Shown here in pieces: positions 1 to 8,869 of a stretch of 64,000 bases of DNA. Below the pieces are notes generated by a model. The model ran no database searches. It saw only the letters and a program-made list of their open reading frames with translations, and was not told the origin of the DNA. How positions within the stretch are numbered: position 1 is the first letter of the stretch; every line of letters begins with the position of its first letter. Source of the stretch: JBGSKY01 sp041740995 (GTDB lineage Bacteria; Planctomycetota; Planctomycetia; Pirellulales; Pirellulaceae); the NCBI GenBank assembly GCA_041740995.1, contig JBGSKY010000094.1:1-64000 (forward strand), given 5' to 3'. The position numbers and the translations under genes were made by a program.

Positions 1-1927
1 GAACGCGAGGTCGACGATAGTCGGCGTCAACCAACAAAACCTTGCGACCCATCTGCGCTAGCGATACCGCTAAATTTGCCGTAATCGTCGATTTACCATC
101 GCCAGGCGAAGGACTGGTTAACATAAAAACCCGACTCGACGATTTTCCGGCTGCAAACGCGATTGAGGTTCGAATCGATCGAAATGCTTCCGACGCAACC
201 GAATTGGATCGATGAATTGTGATTAATGAAGCGGTACGATTCTTCGATTTTTTGGCATCGCGAATGACCGGAATTTTGCCGAGTACCGGCGTCCGCAAAG
301 CGGTTAAAATTTCTTGAGGATTACGATACGCATGATCAGACCAATCAACTAAAAACGCCAAGCCGAAACCCAACATGCTGGCGAGTACTACGCCCACACC
401 CAAGTATTGCAACAAGACTGGCGCAACGGGATATCCATTGCCTGGAGGATCGATGACTCGGACTTTGGTGTAAGTGTAAGTCCCCGCCAGAACATTCATT
501 TCGGCTAAGCGATCAAGCACTTCGCGGATCGATGAACGTTTTTCATCAATCTGGTTCTTCAAAACATTTAGCTCGGTTAGGTCAGCCGAAATCGAAGCCG
601 ACATTTCCTCCGTTTCTTCCAAACGCTTCTTTGTCAGTGCAATCCCTTCGCTCAAACGATCGCGGTCACGCGTCAGGGCGAGCGCGTACAAACGAACGGC
701 TTCCTGCTCGCTTTCTTTCGTAAGCTGCGAAACGGTTCGCAACGGTTCGGCATCGATATCATCCATTAGTTTGGCAGCTTCATCGTCAAGAGCTTTCAGC
801 TCATTGCGGACTTGCCGCTCCTGCTCTACCATCGACGCTAAATCCGAATCGATTACGCGCATTTGAAAGTGCTTAGAACCGTAACTGCGAGCATAACGAG
901 CTTTGTCCATCTGACGGTCGCTAATTCGAGATTCAAGCTCGTCAATCTGCTTTACCAAGCGAGCATAGGAGCGCTGCATTTCAAGCGGCAAGTTTTGAAT
1001 TGCTTCGGAAGTACGCAGTCCACTATTTGTTTGCTTTTCCGTTGTTAGTTGCAAATACCGTCTTGCCTCAACTGCAAGAAGTTTTGCATTTTCGTCTTTC
1101 TTCTCAGCGTTATTGTTGAAATTAATCAGTGTCTTCAACCGAACTAACACATCCTCCAATTCCAAAGTGTCCTCTTCGAGTCGCAGGTTTAGTGATGCGA
1201 GTTTTTGAGAAAAAGGATTCGAAATTTGGTCGTCTTGAACTCCGCTTGTTAGTCCAAGTTTTTTAAAGAGTTCGTAATATCGTGCCTCGGCTTTCTCGCG
1301 CTCAGCTTCGAGCTTCTTTTGCATCGTTTCCATGACAATTACCGAATCTCGCCCGACGTCAATTGAGTCCTCTGCGATAACCGACTGGTAAGAATTCACG
1401 ATTTGCCGAAGAATTTCGGGCAAGTCTTCGGACTTTTTTCCTTTACAAGTTAAATCTAGTGCATCTGAGGCTTCGGCAACACTTTCGACGGATACAAAAC
1501 TTTTAAGGTAAGCGACTGGCGACATATAATCCGGAAATGTATCCATCTCCTCCAGCTTGCCGTTTCTGATTGCAGAGGAAAGAACCAAATCGCTTACAAT
1601 CAAACTTTCATGTTTGGGCAACGATACGCTCTGAAGAACCGTATCACCGTTGACCATCATTGGTGGCGACTGCGTCGAAATCATTAGTCTCAATCGCGAC
1701 TCGTAAGTTGTCGGCGTTTGAGAGTAAACCAAGTAACTAACAGCGGCGCCTAGCAGTCCGAACAAAATCAAAATCCACTTACGCCGCCACGCAATCCCCA
1801 GGTAGTCAATACCAGCCGATGCGACAGGCTCTTGCAGCGGCCCTTCGTCCCAACCATTCACTGGCATTGGCCGTAATGGCATCTCGGGACGTTCAAAATC
1901 CATTTCATTGGATGGAATAATTGCCAT
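1..1927 (-). CDS. Wzc/Wzz-like polysaccharide co-polymerase with ATPase domain (3' end outside window)
   Basis: Inner-membrane chain-length/export regulator of polysaccharide assembly, about 642 codons visible and still open at the window edge. Translation from the ATG at 1925-1927 shows an N-terminal cytoplasmic stretch, a membrane segment at about residues 44-66 (RRKWILILFGLLGAAVSY), a long periplasmic region rich in coiled coil, and a second membrane segment near residues 495-520. A BY-kinase type P-loop follows (TSPSPGDGKST, about 602-612), and then the Walker A' motif VLLVDADYRRP at the very edge. This is the Wzz-plus-ATPase fusion of Wzc/exosortase-associated proteins. The C-terminal tyrosine cluster, if present, lies outside the window. 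It is the last visible gene of a minus-strand run after the TPR and TIGR03790 genes. It is the natural partner of the Wzx/Wzy genes at 27-30 kb. Confidence 0.88.
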   Translation of the reverse strand, partial: MAIIPSNEMDFERPEMPLRPMPVNGWDEGPLQEPVASAGIDYLGIAWRRKWILILFGLLGAAVSYLVYSQTPTTYESRLRLMISTQSPPMMVNGDTVLQSVSLPKHESLIVSDLVLSSAIRNGKLEEMDTFPDYMSPVAYLKSFVSVESVAEASDALDLTCKGKKSEDLPEILRQIVNSYQSVIAEDSIDVGRDSVIVMETMQKKLEAEREKAEARYYELFKKLGLTSGVQDDQISNPFSQKLASLNLRLEEDTLELEDVLVRLKTLINFNNNAEKKDENAKLLAVEARRYLQLTTEKQTNSGLRTSEAIQNLPLEMQRSYARLVKQIDELESRISDRQMDKARYARSYGSKHFQMRVIDSDLASMVEQERQVRNELKALDDEAAKLMDDIDAEPLRTVSQLTKESEQEAVRLYALALTRDRDRLSEGIALTKKRLEETEEMSASISADLTELNVLKNQIDEKRSSIREVLDRLAEMNVLAGTYTYTKVRVIDPPGNGYPVAPVLLQYLGVGVVLASMLGFGLAFLVDWSDHAYRNPQEILTALRTPVLGKIPVIRDAKKSKNRTASLITIHRSNSVASEAFRSIRTSIAFAAGKSSSRVFMLTSPSPGDGKSTITANLAVSLAQMGRKVLLVDADYRRPRV

Positions 1928-2341
1928 GGCGATATTTACAACTTTTAATTCAATTCAGCAGCGGTAAAGCTGTTTGGAAACCGAGAATTCAGCCGCTTCA
2001 AAATGGCATTGTGGGCTTTTAATCTCGAAGAATGTCTGGGAATTCGAATTGGGTTTCCATTTTAGTCGATGGCACCAATACGCGATAACGCAACTAGAAA
2101 TAATTTGTCGGTTCGCCGCATTTCAAATATTGAAGACTCCAATTTGTTCAACTCCGCTAAGCAGACCTTTACCGGCGAAACCTGTAGCGAAGCGGTGATA
2201 GCCGCCCTAATAAAATGTTAACGGCAGGCCATCGTGACTGCGATTAAATCTATTGAAATTTTAATTTAGCTATCAACAAGAAACCCCGAAGTATTAAATT
2301 CTTCTCAGACTTCTCTTTGCAGCGATCGTTGATCGCTGCAA
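1928..2341. other. 414-bp non-coding gap
   Basis: This AT-rich gap lies between two minus-strand genes. Apart from the hairpin at 2318-2340 I see no convincing gene. The only sizeable open frame on the plus strand (1974-2198) has no recognisable protein character. The gap is long enough to hold a separate promoter for the Wzc-like gene, but I could not pick a clear -35/-10 pair. Confidence 0.5.
2318..2340 (-). terminator. Perfect 10-bp hairpin next to a stop codon
   Basis: TGCAGCGATC at 2318-2327 and GATCGCTGCA at 2331-2340 form a perfect 10-bp stem with a 3-nt loop. It starts one base beyond the TGA stop (2342-2344) of the minus-strand TIGR03790 gene. There is no T-run on the minus strand after the stem, so it is not a classical intrinsic terminator. 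It could instead be an RNA-stabilising 3' structure. Confidence 0.4.
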
Positions 2342-4036
2342 TCACTTCAAGACCGGTCGATACAACGGATCGCCGATCAAAACGAATCGAACGCTGCACC
2401 ACTCCAGTTCCGCAAAAACGTTTTCAACTATAGTTTTGTCCCCATCAAAACCCTCTGGATTACAAAAAGACGGTCGCAAAAAATGGTCGTAAGTCGTAAA
2501 CGATGAATAGCCAACCACCACTGCGGCACCACGCTGGAGCATTTGGGTGCACCAAGTCTGCGATTCAGTATTATGCAGGTCACTAGCGCTAATTGGTGAC
2601 AAGTGATAGCCAATCGAACCTAGCTTCCAATCGCCTATGTCAATGTATTCACCAATAGACGACCAACCGCAATAAATTGCTATTTCCGGACAACTTTTGG
2701 CCGCAAACAAGCTCGGCTCGCTATTTTTGACTGCCCGCGACGCGAACTTAGTTTGGAAGTTACCTGCTAGTGTCGCTAATACATCTTCGAGGCGCCGTTC
2801 TGGCTGACTAAAATTATTCGCTGTCGAAGTTTGGGCAATGCCTCGCAGGTCAAAGTAAAACTGTCCTTGCAACGGCCCGCTTTTCTCGGCTGCCATTGCA
2901 TCGTCGATCAATCGTTTGCAAATCGGCCACGTCGGTCCATCGATTCTTGACACCATTAAAGTTGGGTAAACCACTTGAAGTGGGTTATCAAAATATTTTA
3001 CGTTCAGCCCATTGGGCAGCGCGATCCGCAGATCAAAGCCCGCAGGCCGACGCAATACGGAGAGCTCGGAATCAAAACTTGCCAGTCCATCGTCGGAATC
3101 AAAGTTCGCAATCAATTCATCGGTGTATCGCAGGGCCCCAACTAACCCTAGTGCGCGTTCGATCACTGCGACACGAATCTGCATCGTCTCATGGCTTGCC
3201 ACTAGTGACTCAGTCCCATCTAAGACCGATTGCAAAGTCTGAAAAGCTGCATTGAATTGATTGAATTGCTGGACAAGAACGGCTTTTTGCTGCTCGGGTA
3301 AATTGCTGCCGCCACGTTGCAACTGCCCGTTTAGATTCTGAATGACAAGCGTCAGCCCGCCGGCATCGGTGATAAGCCGCGAGAACTGATCAATTGTTGG
3401 CTGGCGATCGCCAGAAATAATCGATTGCAATCTCAAGTCGGTCTGCTGAACTGACTTTTCATAGGCTTGAATAAGTTCTGCTGTGGAGGTCGATTCGTTA
3501 ATCGATACATCGGGCGAACTGACCTCGGTTGAATCTATCGCCAACTTGTTTAGCGCATTGACCGTCTCGACCAATCGGCGGTGCAGTCGTTCTCGATGCC
3601 CTTGGATAAATTGATAGATCAAACTCTCTTGCAGTCGAGTTTCGGCAGGACCAATATTTATCGGCACGCCTCGCATCGTCACGAAACATCGAATCGGTTG
3701 ACTTTCCTCCCTGACCTTTAGCCATTGCGCAATCTCGCTGCGAACGCTTGTGTCCCATTTCTCGCGTGACAGAATATCTTCGTCATCAAACTCGATTAAC
3801 AGCAGATTCTCTTTGGGAATTCCACGTTGCTTGATGTAGTAGCCGGCAAGCTGTTCTGAATTGCGATTATTCTTGGCCGCGATAACCGCGACCTGATTGG
3901 GCTGCAAGGTTTCGCCAGTCAACGTGCTCGCGGATACGGCGAACAAAGCACAAAACCATCCGATGCACCCAAACAACTTGGTGGCAATATTGGTAGACCA
4001 GCGATCGGGTCGCCAATCGTTATTCTCAAGAGTCAT
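2342..4036 (-). CDS. TIGR03790 family protein (exosortase-associated, function unknown)
   Basis: This 564-aa protein has an N-terminal hydrophobic stretch (about residues 20-40) that looks like a signal anchor. It is followed by the family hallmarks: QVAVIAAKNNRNSEQLAGYY, then IPKENLLLIEFDDEDILSR and CFVTMRGVPINI. The C-terminal part ends with VLIGDPLYRPVLK, also typical of the family. TIGR03790 is uncharacterised, but it is known to occur almost only in genomes that encode exosortases. That fits the exosortase genes at 16.2 and 34.6 kb in this window. The gene lies 54 bp downstream of the TPR gene on the same strand, probably in one transcript. The start is the ATG at 4034-4036. The family assignment rests on motif memory and not on a search. 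Confidence 0.8.
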   Translation of the reverse strand: MTLENNDWRPDRWSTNIATKLFGCIGWFCALFAVSASTLTGETLQPNQVAVIAAKNNRNSEQLAGYYIKQRGIPKENLLLIEFDDEDILSREKWDTSVRSEIAQWLKVREESQPIRCFVTMRGVPINIGPAETRLQESLIYQFIQGHRERLHRRLVETVNALNKLAIDSTEVSSPDVSINESTSTAELIQAYEKSVQQTDLRLQSIISGDRQPTIDQFSRLITDAGGLTLVIQNLNGQLQRGGSNLPEQQKAVLVQQFNQFNAAFQTLQSVLDGTESLVASHETMQIRVAVIERALGLVGALRYTDELIANFDSDDGLASFDSELSVLRRPAGFDLRIALPNGLNVKYFDNPLQVVYPTLMVSRIDGPTWPICKRLIDDAMAAEKSGPLQGQFYFDLRGIAQTSTANNFSQPERRLEDVLATLAGNFQTKFASRAVKNSEPSLFAAKSCPEIAIYCGWSSIGEYIDIGDWKLGSIGYHLSPISASDLHNTESQTWCTQMLQRGAAVVVGYSSFTTYDHFLRPSFCNPEGFDGDKTIVENVFAELEWCSVRFVLIGDPLYRPVLK

Positions 4037-4090
4037 AGAAACTCACTTAAAACCGAATCGCTCGGATGCTAATCTGGGGAAGATGGTTCG

Positions 4091-5980
4091 TTATCGAACG
4101 GCGTTCTGGGCGAGTCGTTCGTGCGTTTTCGCAAGCGCCTCGTTGCCAATTTCACGATATGCTTTTGCCAATGATTCATGAACAGCCTTCGAAACCGATT
4201 GACCGTTGCTAACAATCTTCAGGTCGTCTATCGCTTGTTTCCACTGGCCGGTTTTCATCAAGATACTACTGCGAGTATCGCGTGCATGGACATCCGATGG
4301 ATCCAGCTCCACTGCCTTGTTGACCGCTTCTAGTGCTAACCCCATTTCGTCGGGAAAACCATTTTCAATAACGAAAGCGTAATTGTTCCACGCAACTTGA
4401 AATTTTGGAGATTTTTCTACCGTCTTCACGAGATAATCGCGAGCCTTCGCAAAGTCGCCTCGTGAGGCGGCATAAGTCCCAAAAAACTCCAGCAAGACTC
4501 CTGGCAGACGAGGATCTGTTGCAACTTGTTGATACAACTCCGCCACGCGAGGATTCCGTTCCGACATCGCTTGCATCTCCATCATCGTTTGCGTGAGCTG
4601 AGGGCTCTTTTCAGTTGGGAGCAATTCAGCCGCAGAGATCAGCAGAGTTACAAGCTCATCGTTTTCAACTCTACTGGCAACTTTCCATCGATCGGCAAAT
4701 CTTGCTAATCGTACAATAGCCAAGCTCGTGGTCGCCTCTTGATCTTCAGGCATTTGACGATGCCATAACGTGGCTACTTTTTCAATCTCGACTGGTCGAG
4801 CCAGCAATTGTTCGGCCGCGAGCCAAAGCTTATATAAATTTTTATCTTTTTGGTTGCTGAAATCCCGCTGCCGGCGAAGCAGATCGGTCATCGCCAATGC
4901 ATCTTCCTTCGCGTTAGCCAAATCGGAAAGTTGCAGATCTAGTTGGAACCTCATCAAAGCTGCTGGCAAAGTTTGGTCACGATAGCTGGTAAGCAACTGC
5001 TGGGCATCAATCCGCTTGCCTTGATTCATCATCGCCGCTGCGCGCATTAAATCGACTTCGACGCCACGAAATCCAACTTCGCCTAATCGATCCAAATGAT
5101 CCATAGCCCTCTTGGTAGCCTCCTCTGTCGAGACGCCAAGCAGCTGAAGGTAGCCCTCCGTATCGTTCAAATAATGCACAGCCAACCAAAAGTGTCCTGC
5201 TGGCAAACCGGCGGTGTTTTGAGGCGAGAGTCGATCAACCGAAGCGAATGCTTCGTCGACTTTCCCTCGGTTGAGCAGCAGGTCAGCCTGTCGAAGTTCG
5301 AATTGATCGGTCTGCTGACCAAGCTGCCGAAGCTTTTCTCGGTAGAGCGCTGCTGCCTGAAAGTTCTCATTCTCGATCGCAGTGTCCAGCGCTCGACGAT
5401 AGCGTTGACCAATCTCAGGAACATCTTGTTGTTGCACTCGAAAAACAAGGTAGCCTAAACCGCCGATCAACAGCACCATCGGCAACGTGTACCACAACAA
5501 ACGTTTGGAGCGCGAATAGTAGAAGGCAGCGAGAAAGTTAAACCCCGCACGAACCGGATAGACGATCGGCCATGATAAAAAAGCGACCCATCCGAAGATC
5601 CATGCAAGCCGCGTGTCCAAGTTCAACTGCCGCAGAATCCAAGCGACGCCCGCACCAAATTTGATGAATGGCCAGTAGACCGCGTTGCGAATCTTGAACA
5701 GCACGGAGTCTTCGTCATTGCCAGAGTCGATTTTGCGAAGAAAAAAATCAACGACTGCAAAAAATGGCTTGCCTAAGGCCGACCAAAAACGATATGACCA
5801 AGAATCTTCGTCTGTCGATTTGTCTAAACGGCGATTGATAAAAGAGCCAATCGCAGCGAATAACGCTTCGATCGGCCAAACTAACTTTCGCAATAGCGAA
5901 CCGCAACCATCGATGCAATAAAAGAATGCAGCGAGAATTTTTTCGCCAAAATTCGGTTTTTCGTCGTCGTATTTTGCCAT
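4091..5980 (-). CDS. Membrane-anchored TPR-repeat protein
   Basis: This 629-aa protein has a hydrophobic N-terminal third with aromatic-rich membrane-associated segments (about residues 10-160) and one clear transmembrane helix near 167-187 (LLWYTLPMVLLIGGLGYLVF). A long helical-repeat region follows, made of degenerate tetratricopeptide repeats. The clearest TPRs are at the C-terminus (NYAFVIENGF..., then LALEAVNKAVELDPSDVHAR). TPR scaffolds are common next to exosortase/polysaccharide genes, where they serve as assembly platforms, but no specific partner can be read from this sequence. It is the first gene of the minus-strand set and is divergent from the gene at 6403. A second exosortase-linked TPR protein sits at 36253. 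Confidence 0.75.
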   Translation of the reverse strand: MAKYDDEKPNFGEKILAAFFYCIDGCGSLLRKLVWPIEALFAAIGSFINRRLDKSTDEDSWSYRFWSALGKPFFAVVDFFLRKIDSGNDEDSVLFKIRNAVYWPFIKFGAGVAWILRQLNLDTRLAWIFGWVAFLSWPIVYPVRAGFNFLAAFYYSRSKRLLWYTLPMVLLIGGLGYLVFRVQQQDVPEIGQRYRRALDTAIENENFQAAALYREKLRQLGQQTDQFELRQADLLLNRGKVDEAFASVDRLSPQNTAGLPAGHFWLAVHYLNDTEGYLQLLGVSTEEATKRAMDHLDRLGEVGFRGVEVDLMRAAAMMNQGKRIDAQQLLTSYRDQTLPAALMRFQLDLQLSDLANAKEDALAMTDLLRRQRDFSNQKDKNLYKLWLAAEQLLARPVEIEKVATLWHRQMPEDQEATTSLAIVRLARFADRWKVASRVENDELVTLLISAAELLPTEKSPQLTQTMMEMQAMSERNPRVAELYQQVATDPRLPGVLLEFFGTYAASRGDFAKARDYLVKTVEKSPKFQVAWNNYAFVIENGFPDEMGLALEAVNKAVELDPSDVHARDTRSSILMKTGQWKQAIDDLKIVSNGQSVSKAVHESLAKAYREIGNEALAKTHERLAQNAVR

Positions 5981-6402
5981 AAACCAACAAGCTTCGACGG
6001 TTGATCAGACTGCTTTTCCGTCTGATTTCTTAAATTCAATTTCGAACTAACTGATAGATTAAACGCGTCACAAAATTTTGCCAGTCATTTTCAATGGCTT
6101 ATATCCGATACGTTTCGCCGAGGATTGATCCATGTGAGGGAAATGATGGCCTGAAAAAGAGACATCGGATTCGTCAGAAAAATCGCTGAACGCTGCGTGA
6201 ATCAAAGAGCCCGTTCTCGCAAACACCGATCGACGAGGTAGATATAAATTGGTTACCGTCAGCCCTGCATCCGTTGACGAGCGATACGGGCGGCTCGCCT
6301 CTCAAAACTTGTGGCTCGCTGGTTAAGCCAACTAGCCGCAGAACACTTACAAACGTTAGAATTGCAAAAGGCTTGAAAACTGGAAATTACGGAAATTGCG
6401 GC
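5981..6402. other. 422-bp divergent intergenic region
   Basis: This region separates the minus-strand TPR gene from the plus-strand gene at 6403, so it should hold promoters in both directions. A 7-bp inverted repeat (ATCAGAC 6004-6010, GTCTGAT 6020-6026) lies in the 5' leader of the TPR gene. A weak plus-strand promoter-like pair, TTGCCA at 6078-6083 and TATATC at 6100-6105, can be drawn. No gene is evident. An in-frame extension of the downstream gene back to 6274 is possible but would mask its signal peptide. Confidence 0.4.
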
Positions 6403-7413
6403 ATGGTGGCGTCTTCTATTCGCACATATGGATCAATCTTTCTTTCAGTTATTTTTTCGTTTTCCATTTCGGCAATTTCCGTTTCGGCTGAAGATGATGT
6501 CGTGCGATGGCAAAAACCGATGCCAGCGAGCGAAAGTGTCGTCTTCGAACAACAGATTCAAACGATCCATGGAAAGATTCTCGACCTCAATGCCAGACGT
6601 TTGCAAATCATACCGCGCGGCAGCGAACAGCCGATGACAATCGCTGGCGATCAGGTCGTCGGTGTCGAAGTCGCTTGGCAAAATCAAACCGCTAGGGAAG
6701 CAAATCAAGCGTTCCTTGAACATCGATGGCGAGAAACCATCACGCTAGCGCAAACTGCGGTCAACAACCCGGATATCGTCTCGTGGCAACAAGAATTGCT
6801 CAGCTTGCATATCGTCGCTGCTGCCACACATTACGATCGAATCGACATCGCTGCAAAGGTGTTCGGGCTCTTGGAGCAGCGCGGCTTGGCTGATTTTGGA
6901 TTAGCCTATCTGCCTGTTCCTTGGACGACGGTCAACGCTTCGCAAAGCACCTTGGCAACTGCAAAATCACTTGTTGATAACGAGAGCGAGACGATGCGTT
7001 TCATCGCCGCCGCTTGGTTGCTCGACAGCGCAGATCGGCCAATTGCTTTGGAAAAATTGAAGTTGCTGGCTGCTAATTCGAGCAGTCGACTCGCGCCGCT
7101 GGCAAGAGCCCAACTCTGGCGCGCTGAACCACCTCATGAGTTCGTAGCCAATCAAATTAACGACGCACAACGAGCCTGCGATCGAATGCCGTTGAGCCTG
7201 CAAGCTGGACCGCAAGCGAGCATTGCCGATCGTGTCGAACGCAGCGGTAATTTGACTCAAGCATTCACGCGATGGACGGAAGTTGCCATCATGTCCCAAC
7301 CAACTCAGTTAGTTGTTTTCACAACTGCGATAAAGCATCTGGAGGACATCGCCAAACGCAATGGCCAGCAAGTCGAATGGGATCAGCTTCGTGCGATCTT
7401 TTCAATTCAGTAG
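6403..7413 (+). CDS. Secreted protein of unknown function
   Basis: 336 aa from the ATG at 6403. This start puts a signal peptide at the N-terminus (hydrophobic SIFLSVIFSFSISAISVSA, likely cleavage before EDD). An earlier in-frame start at 6274 would add 43 residues without signal-peptide character. The mature part begins with a small beta-rich segment (HGKILDLNARRLQIIPRG) that resembles the domain planctomycetes use ahead of helical repeats. It continues as an alpha-helical, TPR/HEAT-like array (about residues 100-330). I recognise no catalytic motif. It stands alone, convergent with the DUF1501 gene. Confidence 0.7.
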   Translation: MVASSIRTYGSIFLSVIFSFSISAISVSAEDDVVRWQKPMPASESVVFEQQIQTIHGKILDLNARRLQIIPRGSEQPMTIAGDQVVGVEVAWQNQTAREANQAFLEHRWRETITLAQTAVNNPDIVSWQQELLSLHIVAAATHYDRIDIAAKVFGLLEQRGLADFGLAYLPVPWTTVNASQSTLATAKSLVDNESETMRFIAAAWLLDSADRPIALEKLKLLAANSSSRLAPLARAQLWRAEPPHEFVANQINDAQRACDRMPLSLQAGPQASIADRVERSGNLTQAFTRWTEVAIMSQPTQLVVFTTAIKHLEDIAKRNGQQVEWDQLRAIFSIQ

Positions 7414-7496
7414 ATAACTTGGCATTTGATTCCGTTTGCGAGCAGGTTTCGATCGCCGCACCAATCGGCGTCTTTATTTTGAAGCACCGATACGTT

Positions 7497-8840
7497 TTAT
7501 CCTTGCAGCAATTCGCTGCGGACTTGCCCCTCGCTCCATGCAATCGGACGTCCGATTGGCGTTTGGACTTCTTCTGATGGGTCGATTCCGCACTGTGAAA
7601 GAATCGTTGCGTGCAGATCGGCGATAGAGATCGGTGAGACGACATGCTCGACACTTGGTCGAGCATCCAATGCGATGCTCGAATTCGTTTCGCCGTGAAC
7701 TTGCCCACGATGAAATTGTCCGCCAGCAACCAATGTGCTGAAACCCGTTGGCCAATGATCGCGACCACCAGCGACATTGATTGACGGCGTTCGCCCAAAT
7801 TCGCCCGAGCACAAAACGATGGTGCTTTCCAACATGTCACGTTCGGCTAGTGTCTGCAACAAGCCGGCTAGCGCGGCGTCGAGATCGGCAGCTCGTCGAT
7901 ACTGAATTCCGTGATTATCGACATGTGAATCCCAGCCAGACAATTCGACTTCAACACATCGAACGCCTTCTTGAACCAATCTCACCGCTGCCAGACATCC
8001 GCGACCAAAAGCGGTATCACCGAAACGATCGCGAACTTCACTAGTTTCGCGTTTGAGATCAAAGGCCTCAAGCTGTTTGGTGTCCATCATTGCGACTGCG
8101 CGGTCGGCTGTGGTCCGCTGCTGCAACCGCATCGATTCAAGATCCGAGACTCGACCGCGCAGAAATTCTCGGTCTGCAATGTCGGTCATCATTTTCAGCC
8201 GCGTTGCTCGTCGATCGGCGTCGACGCGCCCAACAAGATTAGGCAGCGGCTGAGCGGGATCGCCCAGGGTGAACGCATTGAGCTGCGGGCCAAGAAATCC
8301 GCCCAACGAAGGCCACTGCGAAGGCAAGATTGAAATATGCAGCGGCAAATCAATATTGGTGCTACTTGCATGAGCCAGGATCGAGCCGATTGCCGGATGA
8401 GCCAGTGTCGGCTCAGGCCGCCATCCGGACTTAAAGTTTTTAGTTGCTCGTTCGTGATCGCCCTCCTTGCTGACCATCGAACGAATCAATGTCGCATGAT
8501 GTATTTGTTCGGCAGTCGCAGGCAAGCAATCTGCAATTTCAAGTCCAGCCACGGTGGTCTTGATGGCCTTGGTATCACCGCCAATTTTTGTCCCTGGATA
8601 CGGATCAAACGTTTCCAACTGACTAGGCCCGCCTTGCAGCCACACAAAAATCAAAGCCTTGGCTGCTGCAGGTTTTGAGCGCGAATCGGATTGCTCTTGG
8701 CCTTGTTGCAATTGCTCCGCCAGAGTCGTCAATGGATTGACTGCGAACAAGCCCGCGCCTCCAGCGGCAGTTAACATCTGACGTCGCGAAAACCGCTGCA
8801 ACGAGTCACATCCGGGCATACCGAAAATTGAATTATTCAT
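7497..8840 (-). CDS. DUF1501 family protein (alkaline phosphatase-like fold)
   Basis: 447 aa. The N-terminus carries a twin-arginine type leader (FSRRQMLTAAGGAGLFA), suggesting Tat export in folded form. Family motifs follow: FVWLQGGPSQLETFDPYP near residue 66, a central GWDSHVDNHG, then VLCSGEFGRTPSINVAGGRDHWP and the C-terminal IADLHATIL. DUF1501 proteins belong to the sulfatase/alkaline phosphatase superfamily but lack the sulfatase CxPxR formylglycine motif. Their substrates are unknown. The gene is 29 bp downstream of the DUF1549/DUF1553 gene on the same strand, the usual planctomycete pairing, so the two are almost certainly co-transcribed. Confidence 0.9.
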   Translation of the reverse strand: MNNSIFGMPGCDSLQRFSRRQMLTAAGGAGLFAVNPLTTLAEQLQQGQEQSDSRSKPAAAKALIFVWLQGGPSQLETFDPYPGTKIGGDTKAIKTTVAGLEIADCLPATAEQIHHATLIRSMVSKEGDHERATKNFKSGWRPEPTLAHPAIGSILAHASSTNIDLPLHISILPSQWPSLGGFLGPQLNAFTLGDPAQPLPNLVGRVDADRRATRLKMMTDIADREFLRGRVSDLESMRLQQRTTADRAVAMMDTKQLEAFDLKRETSEVRDRFGDTAFGRGCLAAVRLVQEGVRCVEVELSGWDSHVDNHGIQYRRAADLDAALAGLLQTLAERDMLESTIVLCSGEFGRTPSINVAGGRDHWPTGFSTLVAGGQFHRGQVHGETNSSIALDARPSVEHVVSPISIADLHATILSQCGIDPSEEVQTPIGRPIAWSEGQVRSELLQG

Positions 8841-8869
8841 TGGATTTCCCTAGTGTTTTGTACAGTCTC